64,000 nucleotides of DNA from Hyphomonas chukchiensis. GTDB lineage: Bacteria; Pseudomonadota; Alphaproteobacteria; Caulobacterales; Hyphomonadaceae. The notes below the pieces were generated by a model. It did no database searches and was not told the DNA's origin. It saw only the letters and a program-made list of their open reading frames with translations. Shown one piece after another: positions 10,008 through 17,797 of the stretch (position 1 is the first letter of the stretch; every line of letters starts with the position of its first letter). A program made the position numbers and the translations under genes. The stretch spans positions 434,001-498,000 of the forward strand of contig NZ_AWFG01000001.1 of NCBI RefSeq assembly GCF_000682695.1, given 5' to 3'.

Positions 10008-10457
10008 ATGATCAATATCGACCTGATCGTTGAAGATGACGGCTGGGACGCCCTCGGAGACCTCGAAGCCTTGAGCCAGCGTGCCTTCGACGCCGGGCGC
10101 AGCGTGGAACGGGCTGACGGCACCGTGTCGCTCCTACTGACAGATGATGCTGTGCTCAAACAGCTCAACAAGGACTTTCGCGGCATCGACAAGGTGACTG
10201 ACGTCCTGTCCTTCCCGGCCCTGCCGATGGACCGGCCGCTGCTCGGTGATATTGCCGTGGGATATGGCATCAGCACCCGCGATGCTGCAGCACAGGGCAA
10301 AACGCTTGCCGACCACCTTACGCACCTTCTTATCCATGGTTATCTACACCTGCTCGGGCATGATCACATGCAGCCGGACGAAGCCGAGATCATGGAAGCC
10401 CTGGAAATCGCGGCCCTTGCCTCTCTCGGCATAGCCAATCCCTATGAGTCAGATTAA
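10008..10457 (+). CDS. ybeY: Endoribonuclease YbeY (rRNA maturation factor)
   Basis: This 149-aa zinc-dependent RNase for 16S rRNA 3' maturation and ribosome quality control has the metal site in [11 protein letters not shown] (His110, His114, His120). It starts 8 bp after ybeZ and is followed by the CorC-like gene, the usual order. Confidence 0.96.
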   Translation: MINIDLIVEDDGWDALGDLEALSQRAFDAGRSVERADGTVSLLLTDDAVLKQLNKDFRGIDKVTDVLSFPALPMDRPLLGDIAVGYGISTRDAAAQGKTLADHLTHLLIHGYLHLLGHDHMQPDEAEIMEALEIAALASLGIANPYESD

Positions 10458-10470
10458 AGCACCTAATTAG

Positions 10471-11337
10471 ATGAGCGACCCAGACCCTTCAGACCCTGTC
10501 CCTAGCGGACGATTACGCAAGATGTTCGGCTTTGGCCGCAAGGGACATGATGCCGAACATCAAGCTTCCGACTCCCCTGACGGCGCACCGAGCGTCACAC
10601 CCCACGACATGCGTCTGCGCATTGTCGAGTTCGAACAGCTCCGCGTGGAAGATGTCATGGTCGCACGCGCCGAGATCAAGGCTGTCGAAGTCGGCATGGA
10701 ATTTCCCGATCTTCTGAAGTATTTCGCCGAAGTCACGCATTCGCGCCTGCCGGTCTTTCGGGAATCGCTCGATGATCCGATCGGTTTTGTGCACATAAAG
10801 GACGTGGTCAAGGAACTCGCCACAGGCGGCGAAGTGAACAAGCGGCCGCTTGAGCGCCTGCACCGCGAAGTGCTCTATGTGCCGCCCTCGATGAAGCTGA
10901 CAGATCTGCTTGTGAAGATGCAATCAACGCGGATACATCTTGGCCTTGTCGTCGACGAATATGGCGGCACAGATGGCCTCGTGTCCCTTGAGGACCTGGT
11001 CGAAGAAATCGTCGGTGACATCGAAGACGAACACGACGATGAGGAGCCCATGTTCGTGCGCCGGAGCCAGCGGGTCTGGGAAGCGGATGCACGCACCGAA
11101 ATCGACGATTTCGCAGAGGAAACCGGAATTGATCTTGAGCTTGCCGATATGGAAACGGACATCGACACGCTTGGCGGCGTCGTCTTCGCGCTTGCGGGTA
11201 AAGTACCCGTCCGCGGAGAGGTCCTTCGTCATCCCAGCGGCGTCGAGATCGAGGTCATGGACGCAGATGCGCGCCGCATTCGGCGTCTGCGCCTGCGCAC
11301 ACCGGAGACTGGCGCGGAGCCCCTTCCCCAGGAGTAG
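10471..11337 (+). CDS. CorC/YbeX-like CBS-domain protein
   Basis: This 288-aa protein has two CBS domains (about residues 60-185, including LGLVVDEYGGTDGLVSLEDLVEEIVGDI split across the second) and a C-terminal transporter-associated CorC/HlyC domain (about 200-280). There is no membrane segment, so it is a cytosolic CorC-type protein. Relatives are linked to Mg2+/Co2+ efflux and ribosome function. It lies 13 bp after ybeY and 3 bp before lnt. Confidence 0.9.
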   Translation: MSDPDPSDPVPSGRLRKMFGFGRKGHDAEHQASDSPDGAPSVTPHDMRLRIVEFEQLRVEDVMVARAEIKAVEVGMEFPDLLKYFAEVTHSRLPVFRESLDDPIGFVHIKDVVKELATGGEVNKRPLERLHREVLYVPPSMKLTDLLVKMQSTRIHLGLVVDEYGGTDGLVSLEDLVEEIVGDIEDEHDDEEPMFVRRSQRVWEADARTEIDDFAEETGIDLELADMETDIDTLGGVVFALAGKVPVRGEVLRHPSGVEIEVMDADARRIRRLRLRTPETGAEPLPQE

Positions 11338-11340
11338 AGC

Positions 11341-12984
11341 ATGAAAGACGGAGTGCGCAGCCACGGCTTCACTGCCCTTGGCCCCCTGCATGAGGCGTTC
11401 GCGCGCCTGACAGGCTGGGCCGCCGCCGGCACAGCCTTCCTGTTGGGCGCCTTTTCGGCTGTCGCGTTCGCGCCCTTTCACTTCAGCGCCGTCCTGGTCA
11501 TTTCCTTCACCGGCCTCGTCTGGATGCTGGACGGCGCCCGTGGCCACAGGCGTTGGGGCAAGGCCGTTTTCATGCGCACCTGGGCCTTTGGTGTCGGCTT
11601 CTTCCTGATCAGCATGCACTGGACGGCGGCGCCCTTCCTCGTCGAGCCGGAAAAATACGCGATCTTCCTGTGGATGCCTTTGATCCTGTTACCGGCAGGA
11701 ATGGCCCTCATCTGGGGCGCGGCAGGCGCCATGGCGGGCGCATTCTGGTCGGCCTCGCCTTCGCGCGTCTTCGTTTTTGCCCTGTTCTTCTCGCTGGCGG
11801 AATTCGTGCGCGGTCATTTGTTTGGAGGATTCCCCTGGAACCTGCCGGGCACAACCTGGGTTCCGGGCGGCGCGCTCTCTCAGGCCGCCTCCATCGGCGG
11901 CGTCTATTGGCTCACACTTCTCACGGTCTTCGTCATGACCGCACCGGCCGCTTTGGTGGACACCCGCGACATGCGCGGCCTCGCGGTACGGATGATGCCC
12001 GTGTTTGGCGCCGGCATTCTTGTTGCGCTCGGCTGGGCATGGGGCGCGCAGCGAATCGCGGAGCCTTCGCCCCTGTCAGACACTCAGGTCGTGCTGATGG
12101 ATTCCGGCGTGCCGCAGGACCAGAAATGGGAAGTCGGGCCGGATGCAATCCTCAACGAATACATCAAGATGATGACGACCGAAGAGGGCGCACCCGGCGA
12201 CATCATCCTCTGGCCGGAAGGCGCCATCCCTGTGAACCTGCTGCAGGACCCTAACGCAATCGATATCATCGATGCCTATCTCGGGCCGCGCGTGCTGATC
12301 GCCGGGACCACACGCTACGAAATAACGGGCGATGATGCGCGCGATTATTTCAACAGCCTGACAGTTGTCGACCAGAGCGCTGCGCGCTCAGGCCCGCTCG
12401 CGCTCTATGACAAGCATCGCCTTGTGCCCTTTGGGGAACTTGCCGCTGCCGAGATCATCCCTTTCGGAACTTATATTTCGGGCATTCTGCCGGGTGCGAT
12501 GCAGCGCATGGCAACTGACGGCTTCAAGCCTGGCCCGGGCCCAGCCGTTATCTATGCCGACAATGTCCCGCCCTTCGTGGCCATGATCTGCTATGAAGGC
12601 CTCTTTCCGTCGATCCCGCGCAATGCGAATCTGAATGGGCGGGCTGACTGGCTGGTGCTGATTTCCAACGACGCATGGTTCGGGGGCGGAATGGGCCCGG
12701 CCCAGCATTATGCACAGAATCGCTACCGCGCAATCGAGACGGGTCTGCCCATGGCGCGCGTTGCCAGCCGGGGAGCGTCAGCAATTGTCGATGGTTATGG
12801 GCGAGAAGTGTTGCGTGGAACGCCCTATGCCAGCGCCCCTCAAGGCTGGAGTGCCGCTTACGGTCGCGGCCGTTTACCCGTGCCTGCCAAAGAAACAATT
12901 TACCAACATCGCATCGGCATCATTCTCTTCTGGCTGAGCATCTGTCTATTTGCAGGTCTAGCTTTCGCGAGCTGGCGGCGCTAA
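11341..12984 (+). CDS. lnt: Apolipoprotein N-acyltransferase
   Basis: This 547-aa inner-membrane enzyme adds the third acyl chain to lipoproteins. Several N-terminal membrane helices lead into a periplasmic nitrilase-like domain with the full catalytic triad: Glu293 (WPEGAIP), Lys358 (YDKHRLVPFGE) and Cys417 (MICYEGLFP). A C-terminal helix closes the protein (IILFWLSICLFAGLAF). Its presence fits the many lipoproteins predicted in this window. Confidence 0.96.
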   Translation: MKDGVRSHGFTALGPLHEAFARLTGWAAAGTAFLLGAFSAVAFAPFHFSAVLVISFTGLVWMLDGARGHRRWGKAVFMRTWAFGVGFFLISMHWTAAPFLVEPEKYAIFLWMPLILLPAGMALIWGAAGAMAGAFWSASPSRVFVFALFFSLAEFVRGHLFGGFPWNLPGTTWVPGGALSQAASIGGVYWLTLLTVFVMTAPAALVDTRDMRGLAVRMMPVFGAGILVALGWAWGAQRIAEPSPLSDTQVVLMDSGVPQDQKWEVGPDAILNEYIKMMTTEEGAPGDIILWPEGAIPVNLLQDPNAIDIIDAYLGPRVLIAGTTRYEITGDDARDYFNSLTVVDQSAARSGPLALYDKHRLVPFGELAAAEIIPFGTYISGILPGAMQRMATDGFKPGPGPAVIYADNVPPFVAMICYEGLFPSIPRNANLNGRADWLVLISNDAWFGGGMGPAQHYAQNRYRAIETGLPMARVASRGASAIVDGYGREVLRGTPYASAPQGWSAAYGRGRLPVPAKETIYQHRIGIILFWLSICLFAGLAFASWRR

Positions 12985-13025
12985 AGTGTCATGAAAATAC
13001 AAGCGCTAAGTACACCGGGTGGGAT

Positions 13026-13445
13026 ATGTCAGAGAACAAACTACCGAGCGGTATCGATAGAGTGGTGGGTCAGCGCGTACGCTGGCGACGGCGGGAGCTG
13101 AAACTCACCCAGGAAAAGCTCGGCGAGCTGTTGAACCTGACCTTCCAGCAAGTCCAGAAATACGAAAAGGGCGTTAACCGTGTTTCGGCCGGCCGACTCT
13201 TCGAAATAGCCTCCGTGCTCGGTGTTCCGATAACGTACTTTTACGAGGGCGCTGAAGATTTTGTCGAGCATGAGAATGCTCAGTTCGCCGAGGATGGTGA
13301 CGATGTTCACGCTCCCGTCATGAATTCGGAAATGCTCGAGCTGATTTCAGCCTTCCAGAAGATCGAGGATATGTCGCTTCGCAAGTCCCTGCTCAACACG
13401 GTGCGCGCTGCCGCTTCTGCATTCGAGCTTAAACAACAGGATTGA
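13026..13445 (+). CDS. XRE-family HTH transcriptional regulator
   Basis: This 139-aa protein has an N-terminal Cro/C1 helix-turn-helix (GQRVRWRRRELKLTQEKLGE, then FQQVQKYEKG) and an acidic, helical C-terminus. It belongs to a conserved alphaproteobacterial group found between lnt and metK. The ATG at 13026 begins the conserved domain; the upstream in-frame part lies inside lnt and is not credible. The target is unknown. The usual downstream metK is absent, and trmB follows after 34 bp. Confidence 0.9.
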   Translation: MSENKLPSGIDRVVGQRVRWRRRELKLTQEKLGELLNLTFQQVQKYEKGVNRVSAGRLFEIASVLGVPITYFYEGAEDFVEHENAQFAEDGDDVHAPVMNSEMLELISAFQKIEDMSLRKSLLNTVRAAASAFELKQQD

Positions 13446-13479
13446 TTGACCCGGCCTGCTGGGGCAAGAGGCGGGGATC

Positions 13480-14181
13480 ATGACTTCCCCTACCCAAGAT
13501 CCTTCCAGTCGCCCGATCCGCACGTTTGGGCGCAAGGGCGGCCGCCCGCTGTCTGGTCGACAGCAAGAGCTTATCGACAATCTTCTGCCGCGCCTCACCG
13601 TTCCTGTCGGCGCCCCGAGCCTGCTTGATCCTCACACACTATTTGCGAATCCGGGCCCTGTTTGCCTCGAAATAGGCTTCGGTGGGGGAGAGCACCTGAT
13701 CGAACAGGCTCGCCGCGCGCCTGAGACAGGCTTCATCGGCTGCGAGCCCTTCATCGAAGGCATGGCCAAGGCGCTTGTCGGTGTTGAGGACAACAGCCTC
13801 GCCAATGTCAGGCTCTGGATGGATGACGCGCGCACCCTGATCGACAGCCTGACCGCTGCGTCCGTCGATCAGGTATTCATCCTGTTTCCTGACCCCTGGC
13901 CCAAGAAGCGCCAGCAGAAGCGGCGCCTGATCCAGCCCGCCTTCCTGCAATCATTGCACCGGATCCTGTTGCCCGACGCCCGGGTACGGTTTGCAACCGA
14001 TGTCGCCAGCTATGCCGATGAGGCACTTGCCCGTTTCCTGGCTCATGGCGGCTTCGAATGGAAGGCAGAACGCGCGTCTGACTGGCGTTCAGCGCCTTCT
14101 GACCATGTGCCGACCCGCTATGAAGCCAAGCAGCTGGGTGACTGCAAACCGGTCTGGTTCGACTTCAGCGTGCAACCCTAG
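13480..14181 (+). CDS. trmB: tRNA (guanine-N7-)-methyltransferase
   Basis: This 233-aa SAM-dependent enzyme makes m7G46 in tRNA. The SAM-binding motif is LEIGFGGGEHL, and the signature FPDPWPKKRQQKRRL and the C-terminal TRYEAKQL are typical of TrmB. It closes the plus-strand block that starts with miaB; a promoter and long leader for csp follow. Confidence 0.96.
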   Translation: MTSPTQDPSSRPIRTFGRKGGRPLSGRQQELIDNLLPRLTVPVGAPSLLDPHTLFANPGPVCLEIGFGGGEHLIEQARRAPETGFIGCEPFIEGMAKALVGVEDNSLANVRLWMDDARTLIDSLTAASVDQVFILFPDPWPKKRQQKRRLIQPAFLQSLHRILLPDARVRFATDVASYADEALARFLAHGGFEWKAERASDWRSAPSDHVPTRYEAKQLGDCKPVWFDFSVQP

Positions 14182-14191
14182 CTGGATATAC

Positions 14192-14221
14192 TTGACGAAA
14201 TGTCGCACTTGTGTGTTTCAT
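14192..14221 (+). promoter_or_regulatory. Candidate csp promoter
   Basis: TTGACG (14192-14197) and TTTCAT (14216-14221) are separated by 18 bp. Transcription from here would give a leader of about 130 nt before csp. The -10 is a weak match (4 of 6). Confidence 0.4.
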
Positions 14222-14239
14222 AAGGCCATCGAATTCGGT

Positions 14240-14269
14240 CGGTCTGAATATCAAGACCCCGTCAGACCG
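14240..14269 (+). promoter_or_regulatory. Hairpin in the csp leader
   Basis: CGGTCTGA (14240-14247) and TCAGACCG (14262-14269) form a perfect 8-bp stem with a 14-nt loop. No T-run follows, so it is not a simple terminator. It lies about 90 nt before the csp ATG, where cold-shock mRNAs often carry a structured leader. Confidence 0.5.
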
Positions 14270-14361
14270 GCGGCTATGACTTTCTTCCTACCCGTTTCGA
14301 TAGGCGGATCAGGTTCATGAGGGTGCCTGGACGTTTTAGCTAAACGCGAAGGAATAAAGTA

Positions 14362-14571
14362 ATGGCAACTGGCAAAGTGAAATGGTTCAACGACCAGAAG
14401 GGCTTCGGATTCATCAAGCCTGATGATGGCGGCACCGATGTTTTCGTCCACATTTCGGCTGTTGAGCGCTCCGGCCTGCGGACCCTGGCGGAAGACCAGG
14501 CGATCTCATACGAACTCTACAAGGATGAACGCCGGGGCAAGACCTCTGCGGTGGATCTGAAGATCCTCTAG
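14362..14571 (+). CDS. Cold-shock protein (CspA family)
   Basis: This 69-aa single OB-fold RNA chaperone has RNP1 KGFGFI and RNP2 VFVHIS and starts MATGKVKWFNDQKGFGFI. It binds single-stranded nucleic acid and prevents mRNA structure. GGAATAAAG precedes the ATG. The 180-bp upstream gap carries a possible promoter and hairpin, and the gene is separated from rimP by a terminator. Confidence 0.95.
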   Translation: MATGKVKWFNDQKGFGFIKPDDGGTDVFVHISAVERSGLRTLAEDQAISYELYKDERRGKTSAVDLKIL

Positions 14572-14673
14572 ATATCATTTTGTCCTTACAAGCGATCTGT
14601 AAGCGCGCTGACTGGACTAGACGCTCGACATCGGGGACATCCGACTGTATATAGCGCCCAAGTCGAAAAATAT

Positions 14674-14707
14674 CGGCGGCGGTTCCGGCAACGGGGCCGC
14701 CGTTTTT
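14674..14707 (+). terminator. Intrinsic terminator between csp and rimP
   Basis: CGGCGGC (14674-14680) pairs with GCCGCCG (14696-14702), followed by five T. It ends about 25 bp before the rimP ATG. Confidence 0.8.
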
Positions 14708-14732
14708 CTTTGTCTGGATTTGCCCTGATACA

Positions 14733-15332
14733 ATGATTGCCCTGACCGAACAGGAACGCCGTATTCTCGAGATCGCCGCCCCCGTGGCCGAGCGTCTCGG
14801 GCTTGAGATCGTGCGCCTGCGCGTCATGGGCGGACGCCGCCCCGGCCTGCAGATCATGACCGAGCGGACCGGCGGCGCCCCGACCAGTGTCGAGGATTGC
14901 GCCAAGCTGTCCCGTGCGCTCAGCCCGGTGTTCGAGGAAGCCGACCCCATCAAGGAAGCCTACGTGCTGGAAGTCTCGACGCCTGGCATTGATCGCCCAC
15001 TGACCCGCCCCGGTGATTTCGGCCGCTGGGTCGGGCATGAAGTCAGGATCGAACTGGCGCGCCCGCTTGATGGCCGCCGCCGCTTTACCGGTACGATCAC
15101 CGGCGAAGACGAAGATGGTGCACATATCGAACTGGACGATGAGACGAAACTCGTCGCCCATGTAAATGAAATGAGCCGCGCCTCACTCGTACTTACGGAC
15201 GCGCTGATTGATGCAGCCCGCGCCGATGGCAGCCTGCCGCCACAACTGGATGAAGACGGTCTTGAGGAATTCGAGATCGACGAAACCGAAGACGACACAG
15301 ATACAAACGAGAAGACGGGAGACGTCACATGA
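14733..15332 (+). CDS. rimP: Ribosome maturation factor RimP
   Basis: This 199-aa protein assists 30S assembly. It has the RimP N-terminal domain (with YVLEVSTPGIDRPL) and the SH3-like C-terminal domain. It ends in an unusually long acidic tail rich in Glu, Asp and Thr. Its stop overlaps the nusA start by 4 bp (ATGA), which implies coupled translation. Confidence 0.95.
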   Translation: MIALTEQERRILEIAAPVAERLGLEIVRLRVMGGRRPGLQIMTERTGGAPTSVEDCAKLSRALSPVFEEADPIKEAYVLEVSTPGIDRPLTRPGDFGRWVGHEVRIELARPLDGRRRFTGTITGEDEDGAHIELDDETKLVAHVNEMSRASLVLTDALIDAARADGSLPPQLDEDGLEEFEIDETEDDTDTNEKTGDVT

Positions 15333-17092
15333 ACACAATCGGCGTTTCAGCCAACAGGCTGGAAATCCTGCAGATTGCCAAAGCAGTCGCAGAAGAAAAA
15401 TCGATCGACCAGCGCATCGTCGTCGAAGCCATGCAGGAGGCCATCGAAAAGGCCGCCAAGGCCAAGTACGGCCAGGAGCATGACATCCGCGCGAAGATCG
15501 ACGCGACAACGGGCGAACAGACGCTCTGGCGCGTGCAGACTGTTGTCGCCGACGCCGACCTGGAAGACGAATCCAAGGAATTGCGCCTGTCGGAAGCCAA
15601 GCGCATCGATTCCGAGCTGGAAATCGGCAGCGAACTGAAGGAAGAGCTCCCCCCCTTCGATTTCGGCCGTGTCGCCGCGCAGACCGCCAAACAGGTGATC
15701 ATGCAGAAAGTGCGCGATGCCGAGCGCGAGCGCCAGTATAATGAATACAAGGACCGCGTCGGCGAGATCATCAACGGCATCGTCAAGCGCGTCGAATATG
15801 GCCACATCATTGTCGATCTGGGCCGCGCAGAGGGCATCATCCGCCGCAATGACGGTATCCCGCGCGAGAACTTCCAGCCGAACGACCGCGTCCGGGCCTA
15901 TCTCTACAAGGTCAGCCGCGAAGTGAAGGGCCCGCAGATCTTCCTCTCGCGTGCCGCACCTGATTTCATGGTCAAGCTGTTCGCCCAGGAAGTGCCTGAA
16001 GTGTATGATGGCGTCATCAATATCCGTGCCTGCGCCCGCGACCCGGGCAGCCGCGCGAAAATCGGCGTTATCTCGAACGATAGCTCGATCGATCCGGTCG
16101 GTGCCTGTGTCGGTATGCGCGGTGCGCGCGTGCAGGCTGTTGTCGGCGAGCTCTCGGGCGAGAAAATCGACATCATCCCGTGGAATTATGACGACGCGAC
16201 CTTCATCGTGAACGCCCTGCAGCCAGCCGAAGTGTCGAAAGTGGTGCTGGATGAAGAAGAGCGCCGCGTGGAAGTCGTCGTCGCTGACGACCAGTTCCCG
16301 CTGGCCATTGGCCGCCGCGGACAGAACGTGCGCCTCGCCTCCCAGCTCACCGGCTGGCAGATCGACCTCGTGACAGAGTCGGCCGATTCCGAGCGCTACC
16401 AGCGCGAATTCCAGGAGCGGACCGACCTCTTCATGAAGGCCCTTGATGCCGACGAAACGCTGGCCCAGCTGCTCGCGTCCGAAGGCTTTGAGACCGTCGA
16501 AGAGATCGCCTTTGTGGCACCGGAAGACTTCATCCAGATCGAAGGCTTCGATGAGGACGTTGCAGCAGAACTGCAGGAACGTGCCCGCGAATTCCTGGAT
16601 CGCCTTGCCGCTGAGAACGACGCGAAGCGCCGTGAACTTGGCGTTGAGGACGAAGTCATGGAACTCGACAGCATGACACCGGCCTTCGCCGTGAAACTCG
16701 GCCAGGAAGGCGTCAAGACTGTTGAAGACGTCGCCGGCCTCGTACCAGACGACATCACTGGCTTCCGTGAGCCCGGTCCGGACGGCAAGCCTGTCTGGGT
16801 CGAGGGCATCCTGAAGAAGGGCGAAATGCGCAAGGACGACGCCCAGATGTTCATCATGAAGGCCCGCGTCATCGCTGGCTGGATCGAACAGGATGCCATC
16901 GAACAACTGATCGCTGCACAGCAGCCTGAAGAAACGTCGACGGCTGACCTCACCGAAGAAGAACGCGCCCTGCTCGCCCTTGGCGATCTCGGCGGCGCAG
17001 ATGCGGCAGACGCCGCGCTTGAAGAGCTTGAGTTTGATCTCGACGCCCTGGCAGCGGAGGGCGGCGATGACGAAGCCGCACCGAAAGAGTGA
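15329..17092 (+). CDS. nusA: Transcription elongation/termination factor NusA
   Basis: This 587-aa RNA polymerase-binding factor has an N-terminal domain (1-130), S1 (about 140-205), two KH domains (about 230-350, including AIGRRGQNVRLASQLTGW) and two C-terminal helical repeats with helix-hairpin-helix character (around residues 375-520). The end is acidic. It forms the rimP-nusA-ylxR-infB operon and overlaps ylxR by 26 bp. Confidence 0.97.
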   Translation: MNTIGVSANRLEILQIAKAVAEEKSIDQRIVVEAMQEAIEKAAKAKYGQEHDIRAKIDATTGEQTLWRVQTVVADADLEDESKELRLSEAKRIDSELEIGSELKEELPPFDFGRVAAQTAKQVIMQKVRDAERERQYNEYKDRVGEIINGIVKRVEYGHIIVDLGRAEGIIRRNDGIPRENFQPNDRVRAYLYKVSREVKGPQIFLSRAAPDFMVKLFAQEVPEVYDGVINIRACARDPGSRAKIGVISNDSSIDPVGACVGMRGARVQAVVGELSGEKIDIIPWNYDDATFIVNALQPAEVSKVVLDEEERRVEVVVADDQFPLAIGRRGQNVRLASQLTGWQIDLVTESADSERYQREFQERTDLFMKALDADETLAQLLASEGFETVEEIAFVAPEDFIQIEGFDEDVAAELQERAREFLDRLAAENDAKRRELGVEDEVMELDSMTPAFAVKLGQEGVKTVEDVAGLVPDDITGFREPGPDGKPVWVEGILKKGEMRKDDAQMFIMKARVIAGWIEQDAIEQLIAAQQPEETSTADLTEEERALLALGDLGGADAADAALEELEFDLDALAAEGGDDEAAPKE

Positions 17093-17744
17093 TCCGCGCT
17101 TAGCCGGCACTGCAGGTGATACGACGGATGGGGAGGGCCCCGTCCGTCAGTGCGCCGTGACGCGGGAGCGTCTGGCGCAGACGGAGATGGTGCGCTTTGT
17201 GCTGTCGCCCGACATGGTCGTCACACCTGACGTCAATTCAAAGCTCCCGGGCCGCGGTGTCTGGGTGAAGGCTGATCGCCAGACAATCGAACTGGCGGCA
17301 ACCAAAGGCGCCTTCGCGCGTGGTTTCAAAATGCAGGTAAAAGTGCCCGATGGCCTGGTTGATCAGGTCGAAGGCCTTCTGCTGAAACGTTGCCAGAGTG
17401 TACTCGGCATGGCGAAGAAGGCCGGGGGCGTGATCCTTGGTTACGACCAGGTGAAGGACGCACTGCGCAACAGAACCCATGGAATCCTGCTTGAGGCTTC
17501 CGATGGTGCAGAAGATGGGCGCAACAAGGTGTATTTTCTCGCGAAAGCATTATATAGCAGCGTGAACGTCGCCGGGGCTCTCACCTCGGCGGAATTGGGC
17601 ATGGCTTTTGGCCGGGAGCGTGTGATACACGGTCTCGTCCGCAAGGGAGCCATTGCGAAGACGTGGACTCTGGCCTATCGCCGGTTGACCGGCTTTCGCG
17701 AAGCCCCCGAATTGAACTGGTTCAAGGATCAGGATCGGTCTTGA
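17067..17744 (+). CDS. ylxR: YlxR (DUF448) protein with L7Ae-like C-terminal domain
   Basis: This 225-aa RNA-binding protein has an N-terminal YlxR domain (RQCAVTRERLAQTEMVRFV, GRGVWVKADR) and a C-terminal L7Ae/L30e-like domain (SVLGMAKKAGGVILGYDQV), a fusion usual in alphaproteobacteria. GGAGG 6 nt before the ATG at 17067 supports this start inside the nusA end. Confidence 0.9.
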   Translation: MTKPHRKSDPRLAGTAGDTTDGEGPVRQCAVTRERLAQTEMVRFVLSPDMVVTPDVNSKLPGRGVWVKADRQTIELAATKGAFARGFKMQVKVPDGLVDQVEGLLLKRCQSVLGMAKKAGGVILGYDQVKDALRNRTHGILLEASDGAEDGRNKVYFLAKALYSSVNVAGALTSAELGMAFGRERVIHGLVRKGAIAKTWTLAYRRLTGFREAPELNWFKDQDRS

Positions 17745-17797
17745 AAACTTGCCGGGACGCATGGGCGCTTCGGTTCAAATTGTGATATGTAGGACGT

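Noticed and set aside
14674-14732. Riboswitch before rimP
   Set aside because: The stem with T-run is a simple terminator for csp; no conserved riboswitch core is visible.
15347-17110. Minus-strand ORF of 587 codons opposite nusA
   Set aside because: It mirrors the nusA frame; long antisense frames are expected in GC-rich genes.
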